NCBI RefSeq assembly: GCF_020884795.1
Contig: NZ_BBZF01000019.1
Span: 45,673 to 109,672, forward strand
DNA length: 64,000 nt
Source of the DNA: Micromonospora okii
Lineage (GTDB): Bacteria > Actinomycetota > Actinomycetes > Mycobacteriales > Micromonosporaceae
Direction of reading: 5' to 3'
Shown: positions 17,266 to 25,135 of the stretch, piece by piece
How positions within the stretch are numbered: the stretch's first letter is position 1
How the letters are laid out: each line of letters begins with the position of its first letter
Notes under the pieces: generated by a model
Told to the model about the DNA's origin: nothing
Databases searched by the model: none
What the model saw: only the letters and a program-made list of their open reading frames with translations
Position numbers and translations under genes: made by a program

Positions 17266-17694
17266 TCAGGAGCCCGAGGGCGCCGGCGATCCGGCCGGCC
17301 GCACCGGGTCGTGGGTGCCCCGGGGCACGCCCGGGCGGCAGCGCCGCAGTCGCTCGGCGGCCATCCGCCCGCCGACGGCGAGGCCGTGCCGCTCCACCGC
17401 CACCAGCCCGTACGCCCCGCAGGTGGGGGTGAACCGGCACTGCCCCGGCCAGTGCGGGGACAGCCACCGCCGGTAGCCCCGGATGGCCGCCACCCCGGCC
17501 CGGTCCAGCGCCGGGGCCCGGGTCGCCGCCGCCGTTGCCGCGCCCAGCGTCAGCAGCGTCGAGAACAGGCCCAGGTCGCAGCAGTCGCAGCAGCCCGCCG
17601 GGTTCTTCGACCGGTAGTGCTTGTTGAACTTGTCCTGCTGCCTGCGGTTCTCGCGGGCCGTCTCCCACAACCGTCGGATCATGTGGATCATCAT
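17266..17694 (-). CDS. yidD: YidD-family membrane protein insertion efficiency factor
   Basis: The central part GYRRWLSPHWPGQCRFTPTC with later Cys and GGRMAAERLRRCRPG is the YidD signature; these small membrane-associated proteins assist YidC-dependent insertion. YidD normally sits beside rpmH, rnpA and yidC near the origin; here it stands alone. The N-terminus is unusual, charged and then Cys-rich (AGCCDCCDLGLF). The start is one of three close ATGs (17694, 17691, 17682). At about 142 aa it is longer than most YidD proteins because of this N-terminal extension and a Pro-rich tail. Confidence 0.8.
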   Translation of the reverse strand: MMIHMIRRLWETARENRRQQDKFNKHYRSKNPAGCCDCCDLGLFSTLLTLGAATAAATRAPALDRAGVAAIRGYRRWLSPHWPGQCRFTPTCGAYGLVAVERHGLAVGGRMAAERLRRCRPGVPRGTHDPVRPAGSPAPSGS

Positions 17695-17754
17695 GCGCGA
17701 CCGTGTCGAGCCGGCCCGCGCCGGGCGGGGGAGAGGCGATGGCACGATGGCCCG

Positions 17755-18183
17755 ATGCGGGACGCGGATCTGGTGGGGCTGTGGGACAGCGGTCCCTACG
17801 ACCTCGGCGTGATGGAGTCGAGCTGGCTCTGCCTCCGCGACGACGGCACGGGCTGGAGCAGCTGGGCCAACGTCGGCGGCTCCTCGGCGAGCCGGCTCAC
17901 CTGGGCCTGCCGGGGCGAGGGCGAGGTGGAGCTGCGCTACGTCTGGACGGTCTCCGGACGCTGGCACGGCACCGGCCTCCTGCCCGCCGTCGACGAGGTC
18001 GACGAGGAGGGCCCGGACGACGCCGTGGTGCGCACCCGCTACCGGGTCGCGCCGGACACCCCGCCGGTGGGGCCGGTGGTCACGGCGCTGGTTCTCGACG
18101 AGCCGGTCGAGTTCTGCCACCGCTTCGGGCTGGTCCGACGCGACCTCGCCGGCCTGACCGACCCGACGCGCCGGACGGCGTAA
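17755..18183 (+). CDS. Hypothetical protein, 142 aa
   Basis: A small soluble protein starting MRDADLVGLWDSGPYDLG, with several Trp residues (SSWLCL, GWSSWANVG, LTWAC, YVWTVSGRWHG), suggesting a compact beta-sheet domain such as a lipocalin-like or sugar-binding fold. I cannot name a family. It is divergent from yidD, with about 60 bp between starts, and convergent with the MFS exporter gene. ATG 17755 is the only good start before the conserved-looking segment. Confidence 0.6.
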   Translation: MRDADLVGLWDSGPYDLGVMESSWLCLRDDGTGWSSWANVGGSSASRLTWACRGEGEVELRYVWTVSGRWHGTGLLPAVDEVDEEGPDDAVVRTRYRVAPDTPPVGPVVTALVLDEPVEFCHRFGLVRRDLAGLTDPTRRTA

Positions 18184-18247
18184 CCGGCCGAACCGACCGC
18201 CGACCGGGCTGGCCACCGACCCACCGGCCCGGATCCGGGACCGGCGG

Positions 18248-19645
18248 TCAGACCGCCGGGGCGGGGCGCGGTCGCGACCGGCCCGCCCGCAGTGGGCCGA
18301 CGAGCAGCGGGCCCACGGTCAGCGCCGCGCACAGCACCGCCATCACCAGCAGCGCCGGCTTCAGCCCCAGCAGGGCCACCGACCAGCCGCCGACCAGGCC
18401 CCCGATGGGCAGCCCGACGAACGCCAGCGAGCCGGCGATGCCCAGCACCCGGGTCTGCAACGCGTCCGGCACCCGCTCGTAGAGCGTCGCCCCGAGCAGT
18501 GGGTTGACCGCGGCGATGCCGAGCCCGGACAGGAACGTCACCACCAGCACCACCACGAGGTGGTCGGTGACCGCCATGGTCAGGAGCCGGGGCGCGCCGC
18601 TCATCGCCGCGCCGACGGCGAAGACGAGCGTGCGGGGCAGCCGGGGGCCGAGCGCGGTGAACAGCAGGTTGCCCAGCAGCGCCCCCGCCCCGAACACGCC
18701 CAGCACCAGACCGAAGCCGGCCGGGTCGCCGAGCACGTCGCGGATCCAGACCGGCAGCCACACGGTCGTGTTGGCGGCGGCCATCATGTTCAGCGCGGAG
18801 ACCACCAGCAGCATGGCCAGCAGCACCCGGTCGGTGCGCAGGTAGGCGAAGCCGGTGCGCAGCGCCTGGAAGTAGGGCTCGCGGGGCGCGGCCGGCGCGT
18901 CGGCGGCCGGCGGTCGCACCAGCGCCCCGACCAGCAGCGCGCAGAGCGCGAAGGTGGCCGCGTCGACCCAGATGGCCCGGGTCACCCCGACCCAGTCGAT
19001 GAGCAGGCCGCCGATCACCGCCCCGAACAGGGTGACGCCCCGGGCCAGCCCGTCGTAGGCGGAGGTGAGCCGGATCAGCTCCACCCCGGCGCGCTGCGCC
19101 GCCGGGCGGAACAGCACGTGCTTGACCCGGTCGCCGATGCCGCGCAGCCCGCCGGCGAACGCCACCAGCACGACCAGCGGCCAGAAGCCGAGCCACGGAG
19201 CGAGCGCGATCACGGCCACGGCCGCCGCGCTCGTGGCGTCCACCACCACCGAGGTACGCCGCACCCCGAACCGGTCGGCCCACGGCGTGGCGAGCGCGCT
19301 GGAGAGCATGTACGGCAGGAACTCCGCCGCCGCCACGATGCCCATCTTCGCGGGGCTGCCGGTGGTGGTGAGCACCAGCCACGGGATCGCGATGACCGAG
19401 ATCCGGCTGCCCAGGTTGGAGATCAGGTCGGCGGCGACCAGCGTCACCAGCTCCCGCCGTGCGGCGGCCCGGTCGCGCGGCCCCGCCGCCGGCCCGCCCG
19501 TAGCGTCCGGTTTCGCCGCGCCCGGTGTCGCGTCCGGCTTCGCCGCCGGCCCACCCGTCGCGTCCGGCTTCGCCGCGTCCGGCTTCACCCCTTCCGGTAC
19601 CGCATCCGGCTTCGCCCCGGCCTCCGGGGCGGCGTCGGTGCTCAC
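18248..19645 (-). CDS. MFS exporter with repetitive N-terminal tail
   Basis: 465 aa major facilitator transporter of the 12-TM drug/siderophore-exporter type; the first helix starts near residue 60 (LVTLVAADLISNLGSRISVI) and a typical SALATPWADRFGVRR loop follows TM2. The first about 55 residues are a hydrophilic cytosolic tail with five KPDA repeats, two of them in the form KPDATGGPAA, which is unusual for this family. The GTG at 19645 overlaps the stop of the ligase gene (GTGA), so the two are co-transcribed. It is the likely product exporter or self-resistance pump of the cluster. Confidence 0.85.
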   Translation of the reverse strand: MSTDAAPEAGAKPDAVPEGVKPDAAKPDATGGPAAKPDATPGAAKPDATGGPAAGPRDRAAARRELVTLVAADLISNLGSRISVIAIPWLVLTTTGSPAKMGIVAAAEFLPYMLSSALATPWADRFGVRRTSVVVDATSAAAVAVIALAPWLGFWPLVVLVAFAGGLRGIGDRVKHVLFRPAAQRAGVELIRLTSAYDGLARGVTLFGAVIGGLLIDWVGVTRAIWVDAATFALCALLVGALVRPPAADAPAAPREPYFQALRTGFAYLRTDRVLLAMLLVVSALNMMAAANTTVWLPVWIRDVLGDPAGFGLVLGVFGAGALLGNLLFTALGPRLPRTLVFAVGAAMSGAPRLLTMAVTDHLVVVLVVTFLSGLGIAAVNPLLGATLYERVPDALQTRVLGIAGSLAFVGLPIGGLVGGWSVALLGLKPALLVMAVLCAALTVGPLLVGPLRAGRSRPRPAPAV

Positions 19646-21216
19646 GCCGGACTGCCGGTCGGGGCGGCGGGCCGGGAGGCGGCGTACCGCTCGCGCAGCG
19701 CCCGCTTGTCCACCTTGGCCGACCGGTTCAGCGGCAGCGCGTCGACGAACTCCACCGCGCCCGGCGCCCACGTCTCGCTCAGCTCGGCGGTGACCAGGTC
19801 GATCAGCTCCCGCCCGGTCACCGTCGCCCCGGGCGCGGGCACCACGTACGCGTACGGCAGCTCGCCGGCCACCTCGTCGGGCACCCCGATCACCGCGGCG
19901 GCGCGCACCTGCGGGTGACCGGCGAGGACGTCCTCGATGGGCCGGGAGTAGATCGGCCAGCTCCGTTGCCGGGTGAGGATGCGGTCCTGGAGCCGGTCGA
20001 CGAGGTAGAGGTAGCCGTCGTCGTCCAGGTGGCCGATGTCGCGGGTGCGCACCCAGCCGTCGACGAGGGTCTCGGCGGTCAGTTCGGGCTGGCCGTGGTA
20101 GCCGGCGAAGCTGAGCTTCGTGCGCACCCACACCTCCCCGTCGACGCCGGCGGGCAGCACCGCGCCGTCGGCGTCGCGGATCTCCACGGCCACGTCCCCG
20201 TACGCCCTGCCGCAGGAGCGCAGCCGCTCCGGGTGCTCCGGGTCCTCGGTCAGCCCCGGCTGGGCGGTGATCACGACGGCCTCGCTGAGGCCGTACACGA
20301 TGCGCAGGCACGGGCCGAAGCGCGCGATGGCCTGGCGCAGCCGGGCGGGCGCGGCGGGCCCGGCGCCCACGTTGAACATGAACATCGCGGAGAAGTCCGC
20401 GCCGTCGAGGGCCGGGTGGTCGAGCACCTCGTAGAGCATCGGCGGGGTGACGAACGTCGAGTTGATCCGCTCCCGCTCGACGGTGGCGACGAACGCCGCC
20501 GGGTCCCACTGCTGGCGCAGGAACAGCACGCCGCCGCTGAAGAGGTTGACCAGCGTGGTGATCTGCCCGCTGGCCAGCCACATGGGCGAGTGCGACAGGT
20601 GTCGCAGCAGCGGGACCGCGCCCGAGCGGAAGCCGGCCGACAACGCGAGGATCTGGTCGTAGAAGCTCTGCCGGTGGTGCACCAGCTTTGGGGTGCCGGT
20701 CGTGCCGCTGGTCTGCAGGAACGACTCGGGCTCCGGCACGTCGGCGGGCAGCTCGCCGGCCGGCTCGCGGCCGGCTGCGGTGAGGTCCGGGCCCGCGCCG
20801 CCCGGCCCGAGGCAGAGCACCGGCACGCCGTCGAGCCCGGCGGCGATCTCCGCGCCCAGCCCGTCGCCGGTGCGCGCGTCGTAGACGAACGCCTCCGGAC
20901 GGGACAGCCGGACGAAGTCGTCGACCTCCCGGCGGGAGGTGACCGGGGCGACCCACATCGTGCGGCAGCCGAGCAGGTGCAGGGCGAGCTGGAGCAGCGG
21001 GCCCTCCACCGCGTTGCCGAGCATCACCAGCACGGCCGCGCCCGGCCGGACCCCGGCGCGGCCCAGCGCGCCGGCCATGCCGCGCACCTCGGCGGCCACG
21101 TCCACGTAGGTCAGTCGGCGTCCGCCGCCCACCAGCGCCTCCCGGTCGCCGAAGCCGTCGAACAGCTCCAGCGCCCCGTGCGCGTAGGTGGTCGGCCGGT
21201 CGGTCCCGTCAGTCAT
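19642..21216 (-). CDS. AMP-forming aryl/acyl ligase (benzoate-CoA-ligase-like), 524 aa
   Basis: Third ANL ligase of the cluster. The P-loop LQTSGTTGTPKL is at residues 168-179, YGLSEAVV is the YGxTE-like motif, GWVRTRDIG marks the hinge, and NRSAKVDKRALRERY at the C-terminus holds the catalytic Lys. The N-terminus with ALELFDGFGDREAL is normal, so the protein is full length. It is translationally coupled to the MFS gene and divergent from the SGNH/P450/Hmo/HpgT operon. It may activate an aryl acid such as a 4-hydroxyphenyl precursor; substrate choice is inference. Confidence 0.85.
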   Translation of the reverse strand: MTDGTDRPTTYAHGALELFDGFGDREALVGGGRRLTYVDVAAEVRGMAGALGRAGVRPGAAVLVMLGNAVEGPLLQLALHLLGCRTMWVAPVTSRREVDDFVRLSRPEAFVYDARTGDGLGAEIAAGLDGVPVLCLGPGGAGPDLTAAGREPAGELPADVPEPESFLQTSGTTGTPKLVHHRQSFYDQILALSAGFRSGAVPLLRHLSHSPMWLASGQITTLVNLFSGGVLFLRQQWDPAAFVATVERERINSTFVTPPMLYEVLDHPALDGADFSAMFMFNVGAGPAAPARLRQAIARFGPCLRIVYGLSEAVVITAQPGLTEDPEHPERLRSCGRAYGDVAVEIRDADGAVLPAGVDGEVWVRTKLSFAGYHGQPELTAETLVDGWVRTRDIGHLDDDGYLYLVDRLQDRILTRQRSWPIYSRPIEDVLAGHPQVRAAAVIGVPDEVAGELPYAYVVPAPGATVTGRELIDLVTAELSETWAPGAVEFVDALPLNRSAKVDKRALRERYAASRPAAPTGSPA

Positions 21217-21544
21217 CGCCAGCCCCCATCAGGTTCCCGGCGGCGGTCGGCGGCGGCCCGGCGGGGCGCCTGCGACGACCGGCCGCGAGCGGCGTCCGGG
21301 CAGTCCACGGCCAGGACGCGGCAACGGTGGCGCGCTTCGGCGACCGCGCCGCCGCCGTCTTCCGAGACTAGGCCGACCGGCCCGCGCCGTTACAGGGCCG
21401 ATCGGTGCCACGCTGCGGCTCGACGGCAATTGATCTTGTCGATCAGGTTGATTGACGCCTGTTGGGGGCGGCATTAGGTTTCTGGACCATCGTCCAGGCG
21501 GCTGTCGTCAGTGGACGACCCTGGACGGCCAGCATGGAGGTTCA
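21217..21544. other. Divergent intergenic region between ligase and SGNH operons
   Basis: 328 bp without a gene. The left two thirds are GC-rich; 21425-21485 is AT-richer and holds the promoter described separately. Between 21480 and 21536 there are short related motifs: CTGGAC-4-GTCCAG, then GTGGACGACCCTGGAC, possible operator sites in the leader of the plus-strand operon. A further partial palindrome TTGATCTTGTCGATCA lies near 21430-21445. Confidence 0.6.
21452..21480 (+). promoter_or_regulatory. Sigma-70-type promoter of the SGNH/P450/Hmo/HpgT operon
   Basis: A -35 box TTGACG (21452-21457) and a -10 box TAGGTT (21475-21480) are separated by exactly 17 bases. This is close to the HrdB-type consensus and gives a leader of roughly 58 bases before the ATG at 21545, which contains the CTGGAC/GTCCAG motifs. 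Confidence 0.7.
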
Positions 21545-22870
21545 ATGTCGACCCCGAAGAGATGGCACGTCATAACCGCACCGAAGAAATGGCAGATGGT
21601 CGCCGCCGTCGCCACGGCCCTGGTCGTGGGGGCGCCGGCCGTGGTGGCCACCGCCGGCCCGGACAAGGCGCCGAGCCGGGACACCGGCGTGTGGGCGGGC
21701 ACCTGGGCCGCCGCCGTGACCCGCGGCAACGACGTCGGGCTGACCAACAGCGGCCTGAACAACCACAGCATCCGCATGATCGTGCACACCAGCGTGGGCG
21801 GTCCCCGGCTGCGCGTACGACTGAGCAACATCTACGGCGAGCGGGCCGTGAAGGTCGGCCGGGCCACCGTCGCCCGGCCGGACACCTCCACCCCGACGGA
21901 CCTGTCCGACGTGACGGCCTCCTCCGTGCGGGAGCTGACCTTCGACGGTTCCCCCACGACCACCATGAACCGGGGCGCCGAGCTGCTCAGCGACCCGGTC
22001 GACCTCCCGGTCGGTGACCAGGAGGACCTGGTCGTCACGCTCTACTTCCCGGTGTCGACCGGGCCGGTCACCTTCCACGGCCAGTCCCGGCAGACCACCT
22101 TCATCGGCGCCAACGACCTGACCGGGTCCGCCGCCGGCACCGGCTTCACGACCCGCCCCGACTGCTGCTGGATGTTCCTGTCCGGGGTGGACGTGGAGCG
22201 CAAGAAGAGCCCCGGGGCCGTGGTCGTCCTCGGCGACTCGATCGCCGACGGCAACGGCAGCACCGTCAACGCCAACAAGCGCTGGCCGGACCTGCTGGCC
22301 GACCGGCTGATCGACGCCCGCCCCGAGGTGCGCACCCCGGGCGTGCTGAACCTCAGCCTGGCCGGCAACCGCCTCAACCACGAGGGCACCGAGCCCGGCA
22401 CGGCCGGCTTCCCCGGCTACTACGAGCTGGGCCCCAACGGCCTGGCCCGGCTCAACGAGGACGTCTTCCCGCAGACCGGCGTGCAGACCGTCGTCACCCA
22501 CCTGGGCATCAACGACATCTGGATGTCGGGCGACTCCGCCGACAGCATCATCGCCTCGCTGCGGCAGATCAACAAGCAGGTCAAGGCCCGCGGCCTGACC
22601 AGCCTGGTGGCCACGCTGACCCCGTACGAGGGGCACGGCAAGCCGGGGGTGTGGACGCCGGAGAAGGAGGCCACCCGCCAGGCGGTCAACGCGTACCTGC
22701 GCGGCAGCAGCGAGTTCGACGGGGTCCTCGACTTCGACAAGGCGCTGCGCGACCCGGCCCAGCCGAGCCGTCTGCTCCCGGCGTACGACTCGGGTGACCA
22801 CATCCACCCGAACGACCTGGGCAACCAGGCGATGGCCGACGCGGTGCCGCTGCGCCTGCTCGGTCTGTGA
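21545..22870 (+). CDS. Secreted SGNH/GDSL hydrolase
   Basis: 441 aa. The N-terminal signal peptide has a basic start (MSTPKRWHVITAPKKW) and a hydrophobic core to about residue 42. All four SGNH blocks are present: VVLGDSIADGNG (Ser), NLSLAGNRL (Gly), VTHLGINDIW (Asn) and DSGDHIHPNDLG (Asp-His). A beta-sandwich N-terminal part precedes the catalytic domain, as in secreted actinobacterial lipases and rhamnogalacturonan acetylesterase-like proteins. It is the first gene after a good promoter and is followed by the P450 after 66 bp, so it may deacylate an exported precursor, or may simply be a neighbour. Confidence 0.85.
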   Translation: MSTPKRWHVITAPKKWQMVAAVATALVVGAPAVVATAGPDKAPSRDTGVWAGTWAAAVTRGNDVGLTNSGLNNHSIRMIVHTSVGGPRLRVRLSNIYGERAVKVGRATVARPDTSTPTDLSDVTASSVRELTFDGSPTTTMNRGAELLSDPVDLPVGDQEDLVVTLYFPVSTGPVTFHGQSRQTTFIGANDLTGSAAGTGFTTRPDCCWMFLSGVDVERKKSPGAVVVLGDSIADGNGSTVNANKRWPDLLADRLIDARPEVRTPGVLNLSLAGNRLNHEGTEPGTAGFPGYYELGPNGLARLNEDVFPQTGVQTVVTHLGINDIWMSGDSADSIIASLRQINKQVKARGLTSLVATLTPYEGHGKPGVWTPEKEATRQAVNAYLRGSSEFDGVLDFDKALRDPAQPSRLLPAYDSGDHIHPNDLGNQAMADAVPLRLLGL

Positions 22871-22936
22871 CACCGGCGGGGCGGCGGGGTTCGTTCCCGC
22901 CGCCCCGTCACCATCTTTCCTGGGGAGGAACGCACC

Positions 22937-24154
22937 GTGGACGTCAAAGAGCTGCTCGCCGGCCTGTACAGCGAACAGGGCCGGCAGAACCCGTACCCCC
23001 TCTACGCGGCCCTGCACGAGCTGGGCCCCATCCGCGCGATCCCGGACCGCCCCGCGCAGAGCACCGTCAGCGCCGTGGCCGGCGGCTACGAGGTCGTCGA
23101 CCAGGTGCTGCGCGACCCGGAGTGGTACAAGCAGTCCCCGCCGGGCTGGCAGGACGAGGAGATCCTGCGGACCTTCGAGTCCTCGATGATGTTCGTCAAC
23201 CCGCCGGCCCACACCCGGATGCGGTCGGTGTTCGCGAAGACCTTCACCCCGCGCCGCCTCGGCGCCCTGGAGCCGGTGATCGAACGGGTCACCGACGGCC
23301 AGCTCGACCGGATGGCCGAGGCCGGCGCAGGCGGGGCCGAGGTCGACTTCGTGGCCGACTTCGCGTACCCGATCCCGGCGCTGGTGATGGCCGAGTTCAT
23401 CGGCCTGCCCGAGGCGGACCTGGCCTGGTACCGGCAGCGGGTGGACTGGATCGACGAGTTCCTCGACGTCGACGGCAAGACCCCGGAGCGGCTGTCCCGG
23501 GCGAACACCGCCGCCGCCGAGCTGCGCGCCTACTACCGGGAGCTGATCGCCGACCGCCGCCGCACCCCGGGGGAGGACCTGATCAGCGGCCTGGTCGAGG
23601 CCCTGGACTCCGGCGAGGTGGACCTCACGGAGGAGGAGCTGATCAGCAACCTCATCGTGATGTTCAACGCCAGCTTCGTCACCACCGTCTACATGTTCAG
23701 CAACGGCCTGCCGCTGCTGCTGGCGCACCCCGAGGTGGTCGCCGCCCTGCCCGGCGACGACGCGCTGACCCGGGGCTGCGTCGACGAGGTGCTGCGGATG
23801 GAGGCCCCCGTGCATTTCCTGGCCCGGGCCGCGCCCCGCGACACCGTCCTGCACGGCGTGCCGGTGGCGAAGGACGAGAACGTGATGCTCCTGATCGCCG
23901 CCGCGAACCGGGACCCGGCCCGCTTCCCCGACCCGGACCGCTTCGACCCGCGCCGCTCCGGCCCGCCGTCGCTGGCCTTCGGCGTCGGCCTGCACTTCTG
24001 CCTCGGCGCGGCGGTGTCCCGCCTGGAGGGGCGGCTGGCGCTGCCCCGCCTCTTCGCCCGCTTCCCCGACCTGCGGGTGACGCAGCCGCACAGCTACAGC
24101 GGCAGCCTCTTCCTGCGCGGCGTCGACAAGCTCTTCGTCTCGACCGGATCGTAG
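22937..24154 (+). CDS. Cytochrome P450 with non-canonical I-helix
   Basis: 405 aa class I bacterial P450. The heme ligand is Cys355 in FGVGLHFCLG and the ExxR pair is Glu284-Arg287. The I-helix oxygen-activation motif, normally A-G-x-D/E-T-T, reads A245-S-F-V-T-T250, so the acidic residue is Val248 and the Gly is Ser246. Such changes occur in P450s with altered proton delivery or non-hydroxylating chemistry. GTG 22937 follows GGGGAGG. It sits 10 bp before the hydrolase gene in the operon that ends with hpgT, so a tailoring role on an Hpg-derived product is likely. Confidence 0.9.
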   Translation: MDVKELLAGLYSEQGRQNPYPLYAALHELGPIRAIPDRPAQSTVSAVAGGYEVVDQVLRDPEWYKQSPPGWQDEEILRTFESSMMFVNPPAHTRMRSVFAKTFTPRRLGALEPVIERVTDGQLDRMAEAGAGGAEVDFVADFAYPIPALVMAEFIGLPEADLAWYRQRVDWIDEFLDVDGKTPERLSRANTAAAELRAYYRELIADRRRTPGEDLISGLVEALDSGEVDLTEEELISNLIVMFNASFVTTVYMFSNGLPLLLAHPEVVAALPGDDALTRGCVDEVLRMEAPVHFLARAAPRDTVLHGVPVAKDENVMLLIAAANRDPARFPDPDRFDPRRSGPPSLAFGVGLHFCLGAAVSRLEGRLALPRLFARFPDLRVTQPHSYSGSLFLRGVDKLFVSTGS

Positions 24155-24163
24155 GAGAACCAC

Positions 24164-25135
24164 ATGCCCCTGGACCCGCAGGTGGTGGCGTACCGGGCCG
24201 CCCGTGAGGCGGCCGGCGTCCCCCCGCTGTACACCCAGTCCCTCGCGCAGGCCCGCGCCGCCGACCTGGCGGCGATCCGCGCCGGCGGCGGCGACGTCGA
24301 GCCGGTGCGCGAGGTGCGCGACGCGACCGTGCCCGGCCCCGCCGGTGACCTGCCGGTACGCGTCTACCGGCCGGCCGGCGCGGGCCGGCTGCCGACCCTG
24401 GTCTACTTCTTCGGCGGCGGCTGGACGCTGGGCAGCGTCGACACCGCCGACGGGATCTGCCGCCGGCTGGCCAACGCCACCGGCTGCCAGGTGGTCACCG
24501 TCGGCTACCGGCTCGCCCCCGAGCACCCCTTCCCGGCGGCGGTGCACGACTGCGACGCCGCCGTGCGCTGGCTCGCCGGGCACGCCGACGAGTTCGGGGT
24601 GGACCCGGACCGGCTGGCCGTCGGCGGGGACAGCGCCGGGGGCAACCTCGCCGCCGCCGTCACCCTGCTGGCCCGCGAGCGCGGCGGGCCGGCGCTGGCC
24701 GCGCAACTGCTGGTGTACCCGAACACCGACCAGCGGGAGCGGGACGACCCGGCCGGCGAGCAGGACCCGCTGCTGTTCAACCGGCACTCGGTGGCCTGGT
24801 ACCGGGGCCACTACCTGCCCGACCCGGCCGACGCCGCGGACCCCCTCGCCTCCCCGCTGCTCGCCGACGACCTGACCGGCCTGCCGCCCGCCCTGGTCGT
24901 CACCGCCGAGTACGACCCGCTGCGCGAGGAGGGCGAGCGGTACGCCGAGCGGCTGCGCGCCGCCGGGGTGCCCGTCGAACTGGCCCGCTACGACGGGATG
25001 ATCCACGGCTTCTTCGCCATGCCCGGTGCGTTCGAGGCCGGTCGGCACGCGCAGGACCGGGCCGCCGCGTTCCTGCGCGACCGGCTCGGCTCCGCCCCGG
25101 CCGGGCCCGCCGAGGCGGGCGCGGGCGATGGCTGA
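24164..25135 (+). CDS. Alpha/beta hydrolase, hormone-sensitive-lipase family
   Basis: 323 aa esterase. FFGGGWTLGS (oxyanion-hole motif, HGGG variant with FGGG), nucleophile elbow GGDSAGGNLA, EYDPLREEG with the acid, and DGMIHGFFAMPG with the catalytic His are all present. The oxyanion motif has Phe in place of the usual first His. ATG 24164 has AGGAG upstream. Its last eight bases overlap the Hmo gene, so it is co-translated with the Hpg genes. It could release or hydrolyse a thioester or ester intermediate. Confidence 0.88.
   Translation: MPLDPQVVAYRAAREAAGVPPLYTQSLAQARAADLAAIRAGGGDVEPVREVRDATVPGPAGDLPVRVYRPAGAGRLPTLVYFFGGGWTLGSVDTADGICRRLANATGCQVVTVGYRLAPEHPFPAAVHDCDAAVRWLAGHADEFGVDPDRLAVGGDSAGGNLAAAVTLLARERGGPALAAQLLVYPNTDQRERDDPAGEQDPLLFNRHSVAWYRGHYLPDPADAADPLASPLLADDLTGLPPALVVTAEYDPLREEGERYAERLRAAGVPVELARYDGMIHGFFAMPGAFEAGRHAQDRAAAFLRDRLGSAPAGPAEAGAGDG

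Noticed and set aside
18248..20956. A 902-aa ligase-exporter fusion
   Set aside because: The upstream part is out of frame with the ligase; the exporter starts at GTG 19645, overlapping the ligase stop.
21542..25048. A 1168-codon open frame on the minus strand
   Set aside because: It lies opposite the SGNH, P450 and hydrolase genes, is rich in Arg/Gly/Gln/His/Val/Pro without any domain, and is a GC-driven antisense shadow.
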